Shown here: positions 16,272 through 24,674 of the stretch, one piece after another
Layout: each line of letters opens with the position of its first letter
Numbering within the stretch: position 1 is the stretch's first letter
Assembly (NCBI GenBank): GCA_019347805.1
Contig: JAHWKR010000005.1
Coordinates: 1-64,000, forward strand
Reading direction: 5' to 3'
Origin: Methanobacteriota archaeon
GTDB lineage: Archaea > Thermoplasmatota > E2 > JACPAO01 > JAHWKR01
DNA: 64,000 nt
Program-made: the position numbers and the translations under genes
Notes under the pieces: generated by a model
The model's input: only the letters and a program-made list of their open reading frames with translations
Databases searched by the model: none
Told to the model about the DNA's origin: nothing

Positions 16272-16893
16272 GCGACAGGTCCCGCATATGCAACAGGTGC
16301 GTAGTAAGGATGGCGGGCGCGGCAGACAATGCCGTACAGGTCTCGAGGGACATCCCTCGGCCGGTGAGGTCCCATCGGTCCCGCACAACCTTCTCCAGGC
16401 TACGCGGAAAGCCATGGGGGCCGATGCCGACGACGAGCAGCAACGATTCACCAGAAGAGAGCCGCGAGGCCAACGCCTCGCCCGTCGCCGACGCCGCTCC
16501 CTCGACGCGGCTCGTCGCCAAGACCGGAGTGCCGTATTGCGGTGGAAACCCCTTCCCCGGGTCCCCCTCGACATGGAAACGCCCCGCCTCGGCAAGATCC
16601 GTGAAATAGGTGCCCGCTGCGCCGATCGTCGTCGACCGGGCCACTCTCGCCGCGATGCGCCGCGGGTCCTTCGCGAGCGAGGCGTCCTCCGGGTCCATGA
16701 GGTGATAGGGGAACGCGAAGGTCACCAGGTTGCAGTGGAAGGCCGCCGCCACCGCCCCCGCACGGGCCAAGGTGCGGCGATGCGCTTCCGTGAACCGGTT
16801 GCGATCATAGGAATTGTAGAGGCCGATGGTGAGACGTCCCTCACGACGCGATACTGGCACGACCACCGCGAAGCAGGGGGCCGTGATGGACAT
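16261..16893 (-). CDS. DUF531-like conserved archaeal protein
   Basis: A protein of about 210 residues that resembles the archaeal DUF531 family: IGLYNSYDRNRFTEAHRRTL, GAVAAAFHCNLVTFAFPYH and a nucleotide-binding-like GIGPHGFPRSLEKVV. The function is unknown; an rRNA/tRNA methyltransferase of the SPOUT type is a possibility suggested by the GPxG-like motif. A GTG at 16929 is an alternative start; the ATG at 16893 gives a short leader after the TATA-like box at 16936-16944. It overlaps the NUDIX gene downstream. Confidence 0.7.
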   Translation of the reverse strand: MSITAPCFAVVVPVSRREGRLTIGLYNSYDRNRFTEAHRRTLARAGAVAAAFHCNLVTFAFPYHLMDPEDASLAKDPRRIAARVARSTTIGAAGTYFTDLAEAGRFHVEGDPGKGFPPQYGTPVLATSRVEGAASATGEALASRLSSGESLLLVVGIGPHGFPRSLEKVVRDRWDLTGRGMSLETCTALSAAPAILTTHLLHMRDLSHGA

Positions 16894-16935
16894 GTCGCTC
16901 CCAGAACCGACACGTATCCGGGCCGCCACCCGGAC

Positions 16936-16945
16936 GCCTTAAACG
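16936..16945 (+). promoter_or_regulatory. TATA box of the PGI/PMI gene, possibly shared with the divergent DUF531 gene
   Basis: CGCCTTAAAC, centred about 27 nt upstream of the ATG at 16967. On the opposite strand the same bases read GTTTAAGG and could serve the divergent gene starting at 16893. Confidence 0.5.
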
Positions 16946-16966
16946 CCACGGCCGCATCGGCGCCCG

Positions 16967-18067
16967 ATGATGCTCGACGAACCGGAGCGCATGGCCGAAC
17001 TCGACCCGACCGGGATGACCGGCCTCATCGAGCGCTACCCGGAACAGGTCGCCGAAGCCCTCCAACTCCCCCTCCCCGACCTCTCCGCGCTGGACGGGGT
17101 CACCATCAAGAAAGTGCTCTTCCTCGGCATGGGCGGCTCTGGTGCCGGCGGGGAACTGGCGGTGCAACTGCTCGACGAGGCCGGGACCGCGGTCGGCCGT
17201 GTCGTCCACGACTACGACGCCCCCACCTGGGTCGACGGCGAGACCCTCATCATCGCCACCTCGTTCTCCGGCGGCACCGAAGAGACCCTCGCCGCGCTCG
17301 CCACCTGCCGCGAGCAGGCCGCCGGCTGGGTCGCCATCGCCTCCGGCGGCGCCCTTGCGAAGAGCGCCGAACGCGACGGCGCGCCGTTCATCCGCGTCCC
17401 CGGCGGCCCCCATCCGCGTGCCGCCTACGGTTACCTCACCGTCCCCCTCCTGCGGCTCCTTGCCGAACTCGCCCTCCTCGACAAGCAACAAGTGGAAGAG
17501 AGCCTGCGCATCGCCGTCGACGCCTGCCGACAGGTGCAGATGAAGAACGGCACGAACGTCCACAAGGACGACAACCCGACGAAGCAGCTCGTGGAACACC
17601 TCGCCGGCCGACAGGTCCTCATCGTCGCCGACACCCCCTACGCCGCCGTCGCCGAACGCATCCGCTGCCAGATCAACGAGAACGGCAAGACCGTCGCCTT
17701 CACCCGCATCCTACCCGAAGCCAACCACAACGACACCGTCGCCTGGGCCGCCGGCCCCCGCTACACCGACTGGGCCTGCCTCTGGGTCGGACCCTTCACC
17801 CGCAACCCCGCGCTGCGGGCCCGGGGTACCTTCGTGCGGGGCCTCCTCGAACAACGCGGCATGGCCGTCTTCGACCTCGACGTCACCGTCGGCGACCCGC
17901 TCGCCCACCGCCTCGCCCTCATCTACCTCGGCGACTGGGTCTCCCTCTACCTCGCCTTCCAGAACGGCGAAGACCCCGGCGACGTCTCCGTCATCCCCCA
18001 ACTCAAGGAAGAAGCCGCGGGTACAGGGTTCATCCAGGACATCAAGCGGAAATTGGGGATCTCCTGA
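16967..18067 (+). CDS. Bifunctional phosphoglucose/phosphomannose isomerase
   Basis: A 366-residue sugar isomerase interconverting glucose-6-P or mannose-6-P with fructose-6-P. It has two SIS domains. The first carries VLFLGMGGSGAGGELAVQLL and IIATSFSGGTEETLAAL; the second begins around residue 210 with LIVADTPYAAVAERIRCQIN. EANHND carries the family Glu and His. The ATG at 16967 or the next at 16970 fits the TATA box. This two-domain enzyme is the common archaeal PGI/PMI type. It is single-transcribed and convergent with DUF99. Confidence 0.92.
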   Translation: MMLDEPERMAELDPTGMTGLIERYPEQVAEALQLPLPDLSALDGVTIKKVLFLGMGGSGAGGELAVQLLDEAGTAVGRVVHDYDAPTWVDGETLIIATSFSGGTEETLAALATCREQAAGWVAIASGGALAKSAERDGAPFIRVPGGPHPRAAYGYLTVPLLRLLAELALLDKQQVEESLRIAVDACRQVQMKNGTNVHKDDNPTKQLVEHLAGRQVLIVADTPYAAVAERIRCQINENGKTVAFTRILPEANHNDTVAWAAGPRYTDWACLWVGPFTRNPALRARGTFVRGLLEQRGMAVFDLDVTVGDPLAHRLALIYLGDWVSLYLAFQNGEDPGDVSVIPQLKEEAAGTGFIQDIKRKLGIS

Positions 18068-18082
18068 ACCACACCCCCGCTC

Positions 18083-18658
18083 CTACGCCTTCGTTCCGCT
18101 GACCCCGCGCGTCACCGCCGTCGCGACCAGATGGGCCAAACGGAGCGGCTCCGGGATGCCGCCTTCCCCCATGGCCGGGCCCAGCAGTGCCTGGATGGTC
18201 CCGAGGTCGTCGCGGGTCCCCTCGACATGCACATAGAGCCTCTTCCCCACCACCTCGACCTCGGTCGCCTCGCGCTTGGGCAAGCGGCCGAGCCGCACCT
18301 CGGGCTCGGAAAGCCGCTCCCGGATGGCCGATTCCATGCGCGCCCGGTCCGGCCGCCGCCGCGTCACCGCCACGACCGGCATCCCTGTCGCCTCATGGAG
18401 GTGCGCGAGGTCGAGTATGTTGAAGCCGCCAAGCGCCACGCCGTCCGTCAGCAAGATGTCCGGCCCGGCACCCGGCAAGCGCCGCACCAGCTCCACGACC
18501 CGCTCGGGGGCGTCCAGACCGTCCACCGCGACCCGCCCCACAGTCACAGCCTCCACCGTGGCCGCGCCCCGTGTCAACACCCCAACCAGGGCCGCCTCGT
18601 CGTCTTCGAACGTGAAATGGCCGTCGTCGACGGCGAAGTAGCGTGGCGCCGGTCGCAC
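18083..18658 (-). CDS. DUF99 (UPF0215) family protein
   Basis: A protein of 191 residues with YFAVDDGHFTFEDDEAALVG at the N-terminus, where DUF99 members have a GxDDG motif, then VVELVRRLPGAGPDILLTDG, VALGGFNILDLAHLHEATG and PVVAVTRRRPD. The start is a GTG at 18658 that puts the motif near the N-terminus. DUF99 proteins resemble endonuclease V in fold; the biochemical role is unproven. Convergent with the PGI/PMI gene and divergent from PCNA. Confidence 0.8.
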   Translation of the reverse strand: MRPAPRYFAVDDGHFTFEDDEAALVGVLTRGAATVEAVTVGRVAVDGLDAPERVVELVRRLPGAGPDILLTDGVALGGFNILDLAHLHEATGMPVVAVTRRRPDRARMESAIRERLSEPEVRLGRLPKREATEVEVVGKRLYVHVEGTRDDLGTIQALLGPAMGEGGIPEPLRLAHLVATAVTRGVSGTKA

Positions 18659-18763
18659 ACGCCCGGCATCGGTCGCAGGTAGATGAGCGACCGCACTCCG
18701 GCACCCGCCGAGCGGTCGTCCCCTCCGGGGACGCGGCCCGGCGCGGTCCGTTAAACGGTTTTT

Positions 18764-18780
18764 CGGCCCCGAAGGGGCCG
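18764..18780. repeat. Perfect short hairpin upstream of pcn
   Basis: CGGCCCC-GAA-GGGGCCG, a 7-bp stem with a 3-nt loop, in the divergent region between DUF99 and PCNA. No T-run follows on either strand in terminator position. It may be a regulatory structure; the role is unknown. Confidence 0.3.
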
Positions 18781-18817
18781 CTCCCCAGGGAGAAGTCGTC
18801 GAAGTGGAACGAAACCC

Positions 18818-18826
18818 CCTTAAACC
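18818..18826 (+). promoter_or_regulatory. TATA box of pcn
   Basis: CCTTAAACC, with a predicted transcript start near 18846 and a leader of about 35 nt. Unlike the leaderless genes around it, the leader carries a ribosome-binding site, AAGGAG at 18865-18870, nine nt before the ATG. Confidence 0.5.
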
Positions 18827-18879
18827 GGCCTCTCTTGGCGAGCGTCGTGGCGAATGCAGCCCTGAAGGAGTCCACCGCA

Positions 18880-19617
18880 ATGTTCCGGGCCACCGTCAAG
18901 GCCGATGTGCTCAAACACATCGTCGAAGCCACGTCCACCCTCGTCGATGAGGCGAAGATTCACATCACGACCGATGGCGTCTCACTCAAGGCGGTCGACC
19001 CGGCCCACGTCGCCATGGTCGACCTCTCGCTCGGCGCGAAAGCGTTCGAGTCGTACGAAGCCGGTGACCTGGAACTGGGACTCGACCTCGAGAAGTTCAA
19101 GGACGTCCTCAAGCTCGCCGGCTCGGCGGACACGGTCAAGATGGAGTACCACAAGGACTCCCACCGGCTTGTGATGCGCATGGGCAACCTCGTGCGTCGT
19201 GTCGGTCTCGTCGACACCGCCGGGATGCCCGACCCGAAGGTCCCGAACCTCAATCTGCCCAACAAGGTGGTCGTCTCCGCCGAAGAGCTGCACCGGGCCA
19301 TCAAGGGCTCCGAGTCGCTCTCCGACCACGTCACGGTCATCGCCGACCCCGAGTTCTTCGAGATCTCCGCCGAATCGGACCTCGACGCCTTGAACCTGCG
19401 CCTGCCGAAAGAGGAGCTCATCGAACTCGAGGCGGCGGAACGGACCAAGAGCATGTTCTCGCTCGACTACCTGTCGAACATGATCAAGGCGGTCCGCAGC
19501 GGTGGCGCGCTCACCATGCACCTCGGCTCCGATTACCCGGTCAAGATGGAGTTCGACCTCGCCGACGGCAACGGCCACTGCGTCTACCTCCTCGCGCCCC
19601 GCATCGAGACCGACTAG
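18880..19617 (+). CDS. pcn: DNA sliding clamp PCNA
   Basis: Ring-forming processivity factor for DNA polymerase, ligase and other replication enzymes. The 245 residues show the two repeated clamp domains: DVLKHIVEATSTLVDEAKI, TTDGVSLKAVDPAHVAMVDL in the first and SDHVTVIADPEFFEISAESD, MFSLDYLSNMIKAV, LGSDYPVKMEFDLADG in the second, ending VYLLAPRIETD. The ATG at 18880 has a strong ribosome-binding site. It heads a block with both primase subunits and GINS. Confidence 0.97.
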   Translation: MFRATVKADVLKHIVEATSTLVDEAKIHITTDGVSLKAVDPAHVAMVDLSLGAKAFESYEAGDLELGLDLEKFKDVLKLAGSADTVKMEYHKDSHRLVMRMGNLVRRVGLVDTAGMPDPKVPNLNLPNKVVVSAEELHRAIKGSESLSDHVTVIADPEFFEISAESDLDALNLRLPKEELIELEAAERTKSMFSLDYLSNMIKAVRSGGALTMHLGSDYPVKMEFDLADGNGHCVYLLAPRIETD

Positions 19618-19665
19618 GCGCGTCCTCCGACCCCCTCTCCCCTTTCCGCTCCTTCCCCTTTTTCG
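19618..19665 (+). terminator. Pyrimidine-rich tract after pcn, likely terminator
   Basis: The stretch after the stop codon is almost pure C and T and ends in CCCTTTTTCG. Archaeal RNA polymerase terminates at such U-rich transcripts. A similar tract follows rps27e at 23709-23768. Confidence 0.45.
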
Positions 19666-19703
19666 TGACCACTACTTCCGGTGGACCCTCTCCAGCCCGT
19701 GAA

Positions 19704-19710
19704 CCTTAAT
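19704..19710 (+). promoter_or_regulatory. TATA box of the primase operon
   Basis: CCTTAAT centred 29 nt upstream of the ATG at 19736, implying a leaderless priL mRNA. Confidence 0.5.
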
Positions 19711-19735
19711 CCCCCACCGCCCAGTGGACCACTCG

Positions 19736-20920
19736 ATGGGAGCGCTCGCCCTCTATGCCAAGTACCCCGTGCTCCCCGACGCACGGGACTGGCTCCGGAC
19801 GGAAGGGCCCAAGCTCGATGCGCTCCTCACCGACTTCCTCTACGCCCAGGCACGTGACCGCGCCCGCGAACGCGTCTGGTCCGCCCTGCGGCGCAACGAC
19901 GAGGAAGACCCACCCGTCTTCCTGTCCGAGGTCGAGGAGGAGATGGAGCTCGTCTCCCATCCTCTTGCCCGCATGCTCGTCGCCGCCGTCGACGAAGCGC
20001 TCCTTGCCCGCCGCTTCGCGGTCGCCGAATCGAAACGCCTGTCGAAGCTCCTGGAACGGGAACCCGGCGAGACCGTCAGCGCCGTCGCCCGCACGTTCGA
20101 CATCCCCTTCGCGCGCGGCGGCCCGGACGAAGAGCACGACTTCGGGCTCCACTTCACCGAATATCTCGCGCGCGCCCCGAACGAGAAAGCGTGGAAACTG
20201 GTCAAGCGCGACCTCGTCAAGGGCCACGTCTGGCTCGCGAAGGACGACTTCGTGCGCCTCTGCGAAGAGGTCTACAAGCGCCGCCTCGAGGACGAACTGC
20301 AGGACCGCCAAGGCCAGGTGCCGACGGTCTTCCGCGAGGTCTTCCAAAGCGCCATCACACGGCTCAAGCAAGAGACCGAACGGCTCGCCGCCGAATACAA
20401 GGAAGCCGGCTTCGCCGAGGTCGACCAGGAACGCTTCCCGCCCTGCATCCGACGCATCCTCACCGACATGCACAACCACGTCAACATCCCCCACATGGGC
20501 CGCTTCGCGGTCGTCACCTTCCTCCACACGCTCGGCATGGACGCCGACGGCATCCTGCGCTTCTTCTCCAGCGTCCCCGACTTCGACCCCGAAAAATCGC
20601 GCTACCAGATCGAACACATCACCGGAAAAGGCGGCCCCACCGAATACACCCCGCCCGGTTGCGGCACCATGCAGACCTACGGCGTCTGCCCGCTCGAGGA
20701 ACGCGACACCATCTGCAGCGACATCAAGCACCCCCTCGCCTATTACCGCAAGGCGTTGTGGATGAAAGAACGCAACATCCCGATGCCCGGAGAGACGAAG
20801 GAAGACGCCGCGCAAGCGAAAGAAGCGACCGCGGCGAAGAGCGGGGATAGCGCGAAGAAAGGTGAGACGGACAAAAAGCCGAAGGCGAAACCGGTCGCCA
20901 ATAAGGAGGCCGCGCGATGA
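19736..20920 (+). CDS. priL: DNA primase large subunit PriL
   Basis: Regulatory subunit of the archaeal primase, which binds the initiating nucleotide and holds a [4Fe-4S] cluster. At 394 residues it is complete: the helical N-terminal half is followed by the C-terminal domain with the four cluster cysteines in FPPCIRRIL, PPGCGTMQTYGVCP and TICSDIKHPLAYY. A charged, Lys/Ala-rich tail of about 45 residues follows. ATG 19736 fits the TATA box; GTG 19724 is an alternative. The stop overlaps the priS start (ATGA). Confidence 0.95.
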   Translation: MGALALYAKYPVLPDARDWLRTEGPKLDALLTDFLYAQARDRARERVWSALRRNDEEDPPVFLSEVEEEMELVSHPLARMLVAAVDEALLARRFAVAESKRLSKLLEREPGETVSAVARTFDIPFARGGPDEEHDFGLHFTEYLARAPNEKAWKLVKRDLVKGHVWLAKDDFVRLCEEVYKRRLEDELQDRQGQVPTVFREVFQSAITRLKQETERLAAEYKEAGFAEVDQERFPPCIRRILTDMHNHVNIPHMGRFAVVTFLHTLGMDADGILRFFSSVPDFDPEKSRYQIEHITGKGGPTEYTPPGCGTMQTYGVCPLEERDTICSDIKHPLAYYRKALWMKERNIPMPGETKEDAAQAKEATAAKSGDSAKKGETDKKPKAKPVANKEAAR

Positions 20921-22173
20921 CCACGAACGGTGCCACGCGTCAGGACGAGGCAAGGCCGCCGCCGCAACCGCTCCCACCACCGCTCGCCTACATGCGCCGC
21001 GTCCTGCGCGACCACTACCAGGACCACCTGCCCGCACCGCCGGACCGCTTCGGCCGCCGCGAGTTCGGCTTCATCTTCTGGCCCCGCCAACCCGGCCCGC
21101 CGCCGTTCGTGCGCCACCTCGCGTTCCGCACCCGCGACGACTATGCGCGCACCTTCATGCGCCGCGTCCCGTGGCACGCCTACTATTCCACCGCATACTA
21201 CCAGAGCCCCGGCGAGCGCCGCATGGTCGACAAGGGCTGGCTCGGCGCCGAACTCATCTTCGACCTGGACGCCGACCACTTGCCCGACGCCAAGGCGATG
21301 ACGTTCGAAGAACAACTCGCAGCGGTCAAGATCGAGTTCCGGAAACTGCTCGACGAGTTCCTTCTCGGCGACTTCGGCTTCGGCGAAGACGACATGTACC
21401 TCACTTTCAGCGGCGGCCGCGGCTATCACTGCCACGTCACGACCGACTCCGTCCTCGGCCTCGATTCTCGCGCGCGGCGCGAGATCGTCGACTACGTCAC
21501 CGGAAAAGGCGTGCATGACCGGCGGCTCATCTGGACCGAGACGCGACGCTGGCGCGACGGCGCCTACGAACAGGAGACCCGGCACCTGCGCTTCCCCAAG
21601 CCCGACCTGCCGGGATGGAGCGGACGTGTCGGCCGCGGTGTCCTAGGTGTCGTCGAAGAGGTGCGCGACCTGCCGTGGGACGAAGCCGTGCGGCGGCTCA
21701 CACAGTACGACGGCATCGGACCCGCCAAGGCGGAGGCGTTCCTCGACAAGGTGCGCGACCCGCGCGTCGTCGAACGCATGCGCGAAGGCTGGGCCGACCA
21801 AGGGCCCGCCGTGGAACGGTTCCTGTCGCGCGAAGCGGTGCAGCGCGGCGTCGTCGCGCTCGGAGAAGGTGAGACGGACGAACCGGTCACGGCCGACGTC
21901 AAACGCCTCATCCGGTTGCCCGACTCGTTGCACGGCAAGACCGGCCTGCGCGTCGTGCGGCTCACGCTGGACGAGCTGGCGGACTTCGATCCGCTCGTCG
22001 ACGCCGTCGCCTTGCCGATGGGTCCGGAAGACCGTGTCGTCTCCCCGAAAGGCGGTTCGTTCACCTTGGCGGGCGAACGCTATGTCCTGCCGGAGGGCGA
22101 GCCGATGGCCATTCCCAGGGCGGCGGCGTTCTTCGCGGTGGCGTCGCGGCTGGCGGTCCCGGCGGAGCGGTAG
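20917..22173 (+). CDS. priS: DNA primase small (catalytic) subunit PriS
   Basis: Catalytic subunit that makes RNA/DNA primers. The metal-binding FDLDADH is at about residues 115-121, SGGRGYHCHV at 165-174, and RLPDSLHGKTGLRV near residue 330 marks the family's late motif. Length (418 residues) and a Pro-rich N-terminal 20 residues are within the archaeal range. It is translationally coupled to priL by the ATGA overlap. Confidence 0.96.
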   Translation: MTTNGATRQDEARPPPQPLPPPLAYMRRVLRDHYQDHLPAPPDRFGRREFGFIFWPRQPGPPPFVRHLAFRTRDDYARTFMRRVPWHAYYSTAYYQSPGERRMVDKGWLGAELIFDLDADHLPDAKAMTFEEQLAAVKIEFRKLLDEFLLGDFGFGEDDMYLTFSGGRGYHCHVTTDSVLGLDSRARREIVDYVTGKGVHDRRLIWTETRRWRDGAYEQETRHLRFPKPDLPGWSGRVGRGVLGVVEEVRDLPWDEAVRRLTQYDGIGPAKAEAFLDKVRDPRVVERMREGWADQGPAVERFLSREAVQRGVVALGEGETDEPVTADVKRLIRLPDSLHGKTGLRVVRLTLDELADFDPLVDAVALPMGPEDRVVSPKGGSFTLAGERYVLPEGEPMAIPRAAAFFAVASRLAVPAER

Positions 22174-22210
22174 CGGGCTCGGCCCTCCTCCTGTCACGGC
22201 GAGGCCCATC

Positions 22211-22220
22211 CTACAAATAG
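22211..22220 (+). promoter_or_regulatory. TATA-like box of the GINS gene
   Basis: CTACAAATAG, about 30 nt upstream of the ATG at 22247. Confidence 0.4.
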
Positions 22221-22246
22221 GCCGCCTTCGTAGCCAAGGCCGTCGG

Positions 22247-23134
22247 ATGGACGGGGAAGAAGGCTTCACCTATGCGTCGTTGCGCCGATTGGAGCGCACC
22301 GAGAACACCTCCCCCAGGTTGACCAAGCTCGAGGGTCGGTTCTGGGAACGGCTCGGCGACCACCTCGGCCGACTGCGCTCCGCCTTCCAGGACCAACAGG
22401 AAGAGGACCCGACCTCGCGGCGCACGGTGGTCCTTGCCGACGAACTCCGCAACACCCTGAGACTCGCCGAAAGCATCTGGTCCCTTCGCGAAAAGAAGGT
22501 CGTGCAGGCGGCGCTCGCTGCGGCCAGGAAATCCGAGGGCCCCCCTCATCCCCCGGAACACACGCTCCCCGAAGAACGCAGCCTCTACGAAGAGGTCCTC
22601 GCCGTCTTGAAAGAACGACGCGGCGACGTCCTCCTCCAGGTGCGGCCCGGCGCGAGACCGAAACCGGTCCCCGATGCCGAAAAAGAGAAGCCAGAGGCGG
22701 CGCAAGTCGGAGCAGGTATGGCAGGGGCAGGCGCAGCCCGACCGGCCGAGACGCCGTTCGCGACGGCCGCGCCCGCCGAGACAGGCAGGACGCATGCGAC
22801 CGGACGACCCGGAGCCCGACAGGTCCCCGCAGGACCCCCCGGACCCGAACGGGAAGAAGCCCCCCAAGAAGCGCAAGCGCCGCCTCACCAAGGAAGAGGA
22901 GGAGTGGGAAGCGCTCGCCAAGAAGAAGTGGAGCTTCGGCTTGTCGAAGCGCTAGAGGACGTCCCCCTCTTCGCCGGACCCGACCTGGTCGACTACCGCA
23001 TGTCGAAAGGCGAGATCGGCAACCTCCCCCGCCGCGCCGCCGAGATCCTCGCCCAACAGGGACGCGTACGGATCCTGCCCGAAGGCACCTCCCCACCGCG
23101 CCAGGAAGCGCCTCCCACCCCCAAGGCCCCCTGA
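22247..23134 (+). CDS. GINS complex subunit (Gins51-type)
   Basis: Component of the archaeal CMG-like replicative helicase. The 295-residue protein has a helical A domain (about 1-130: FTYASLRRLERTENTSPRLT to VLAVLKERRGDVL), a long Pro/Ala/Glu-rich linker (about 130-235) and the small beta B domain at the C-terminus (EDVPLFAGPDLVDYRMSKGE to ILAQQGRVRIL). A-before-B order is that of Gins51. The linker is longer than usual. It follows the primase genes, its common neighbours. Confidence 0.85.
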   Translation: MDGEEGFTYASLRRLERTENTSPRLTKLEGRFWERLGDHLGRLRSAFQDQQEEDPTSRRTVVLADELRNTLRLAESIWSLREKKVVQAALAAARKSEGPPHPPEHTLPEERSLYEEVLAVLKERRGDVLLQVRPGARPKPVPDAEKEKPEAAQVGAGMAGAGAARPAETPFATAAPAETGRTHATGRPGARQVPAGPPGPEREEAPQEAQAPPHQGRGGVGSARQEEVELRLVEALEDVPLFAGPDLVDYRMSKGEIGNLPRRAAEILAQQGRVRILPEGTSPPRQEAPPTPKAP

Positions 23135-23183
23135 GCTGCCCGCAACGCTCATATAGAGGACCCGATTAGACCGGTTGCTCTCC

Positions 23184-23207
23184 CTGGGTGGAGCTTAAAA
23201 AACCCAG
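23184..23207 (+). promoter_or_regulatory. L44e promoter bracketed by an inverted repeat
   Basis: The TATA box CTTAAAAAA (23194-23202) lies 26 nt before the ATG at 23224. It sits between the arms CTGGGT (23184-23189) and ACCCAG (23202-23207) of a perfect 6-bp inverted repeat. The repeat could be an operator; this is inference. Confidence 0.45.
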
Positions 23208-23223
23208 TCCGCCGGTGACCTTC

Positions 23224-23508
23224 ATGATCCGACCCCGTGTCCTCAAGCGCTACTGTCCCTTCGACAAGAAGCACACGCCCCACGAAGTGGAGCGCGTCAA
23301 GAAGCGCAAGGCGAGCGAACTGAAATGGGGTCAGCGCCGTTTCCGCCGCGTGACCGCTGGTTACCGTGGTTTCCCTCGTCCCAAACCCGAGGGCCGCGAG
23401 AAACCGACCCGCCGTGTCTACATCCGCTACCGCTGCCAAGAGTGCAAGAAGGCGCACCACTCGCCCAACATCCGGGCCAAGAAGTTCGAACTGAAGGAGG
23501 TCCATTGA
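23224..23508 (+). CDS. rpl44e: 50S ribosomal protein L44e
   Basis: Archaeal/eukaryotic large-subunit protein with a zinc finger. The 94 residues contain [20 protein letters not shown], the [20 protein letters not shown] core and [20 protein letters not shown]. The upstream cysteine pair is reduced: RYCPFDKK has C-x-x-D instead of C-x-x-C, so one zinc ligand may be missing. The ATG follows the TATA box directly. The stop overlaps the rps27e start (TGATG). Confidence 0.94.
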   Translation: MIRPRVLKRYCPFDKKHTPHEVERVKKRKASELKWGQRRFRRVTAGYRGFPRPKPEGREKPTRRVYIRYRCQECKKAHHSPNIRAKKFELKEVH

Positions 23509-23708
23509 TGGCAAGCGAAGCACCGGTCGCATCCGGAAAGACCCGCGCCGCGTTCATCCGTGTCGCCTGCAAGGACTGCGGCAACAAGCAGATCCTCTTC
23601 TCGCGCGCCGCGACCCACGTGCCGTGCAACACCTGCGGCAGCGAACTCGCCACGCCCACCGGCGGACGTGTCAAGCTCAACGGCGAGATCCTCGAGACGC
23701 TCGAATAG
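23508..23708 (+). CDS. rps27e: 30S ribosomal protein S27e
   Basis: A 66-residue zinc-ribbon ribosomal protein: IRVACKDCGNKQILFSRAAT and VPCNTCGSELATPTGGRVKL hold the four zinc cysteines. The start is fixed by the one-base overlap with the rpl44e stop. L44e-S27e-aIF2alpha-Nop10-PAC2 is a conserved order in euryarchaea. Confidence 0.95.
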   Translation: MASEAPVASGKTRAAFIRVACKDCGNKQILFSRAATHVPCNTCGSELATPTGGRVKLNGEILETLE

Positions 23709-23768
23709 CCCTCGTGGGCCCTTCTCCCCCCGTCCCTCTCATCCCCCGTCTTTTCTTGTCCCTCTGTC
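23709..23768 (+). terminator. Pyrimidine-rich tract after rps27e
   Basis: An almost pure C/T stretch with CGTCTTTTCTTGTCCCTC follows the stop codon. It resembles the tract after pcn and could terminate or attenuate transcription before the aIF2alpha gene. No clear TATA box is seen between it and that gene. Confidence 0.35.
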
Positions 23769-23873
23769 GGCCAGCGACGGCGCCGCACCCGGAGTCCCTC
23801 CTCGTGCCGCCCGTGTTCCATACCTTGAAGAACAGGTCCGGTATGGCCCGCCCAGCCACCTGGAGGCTCCCCT

Positions 23874-24671
23874 TTGGTAAAGGCACGTGAATTCCCGGAA
23901 GAGGGCGAACTCGTCGTCGGCACGGTCCGCGAAGTGCAGAACTTCGGCGCGTTCATCAAGCTCGAGGAGTATCCAGGCAAGGAGGGCTTCGTGCACATCG
24001 CCGAGGTCTCGTCCGGCTGGGTGAAACGGATCCGCGACTATGTACGCGAACAGGCGCGCGTCGTCTGCAAGGTGCTCAACGTCGACACCGGCAAGGGCCA
24101 CATCGACCTGTCCTTGAAGCGCGTCAACGAGCACCAGAAACGCGAGACCATCCAGGAATGGAAGAACGAGCAGAAGGCCGAGAAGCTCTTCGAGATCGTC
24201 GCCGAACGCATCGGCAAGACGACCGACGAAGCGTACAAGGAGTTCGGCTACGAGCTCATCGATGTCTACGGCACGCTCTACGGCGCCTTCGAAGAGGCCG
24301 CCTACGACCTCGACGCCATCAAGGAAGAAGGAGTCGACGGGGCATGGCTCGGCGTCTTCGGCGAGGTCGCCGTCGAGAACATCCAGATCCCCTTCGTCGA
24401 CATCGCCGGCTACATCGACGCCACCATCCCCGGCAAGGACGGCGTCGACGACCTCAAGAAGGCGCTCGCCGCCGCGGAAGGCTCCGAGTTCGAGGACGTC
24501 GAGATCCACGTTACCTACCTCGGCGCGCCCCACTACCGCGTCAAGGTGCGCGCCCCCGACTACAAGGTCGCCGAGGAAGAGCTGCGCAAGGCCGCCGACC
24601 GCACCATCCAACTGGTCCACAAATCGGGCGGCACCGGTTCCTACCACCGGGAACTCAAGGAGGAGAAGTAG
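23874..24671 (+). CDS. eif2a: Translation initiation factor aIF2 subunit alpha
   Basis: Alpha subunit of the factor that carries Met-tRNAi to the ribosome. The 265 residues contain an N-terminal S1 domain (VVGTVREVQNFGAFIKLEEY, GFVHIAEVSSGWVKRI), a helical middle domain and a C-terminal alpha/beta domain ending in KSGGTGSYHRELKEEK. The start is a TTG at 23874: it has GGAGG 7 nt upstream and no ATG or GTG lies in a fitting position. It is followed closely by nop10. Confidence 0.94.
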   Translation: MVKAREFPEEGELVVGTVREVQNFGAFIKLEEYPGKEGFVHIAEVSSGWVKRIRDYVREQARVVCKVLNVDTGKGHIDLSLKRVNEHQKRETIQEWKNEQKAEKLFEIVAERIGKTTDEAYKEFGYELIDVYGTLYGAFEEAAYDLDAIKEEGVDGAWLGVFGEVAVENIQIPFVDIAGYIDATIPGKDGVDDLKKALAAAEGSEFEDVEIHVTYLGAPHYRVKVRAPDYKVAEEELRKAADRTIQLVHKSGGTGSYHRELKEEK

Positions 24672-24674
24672 GTC

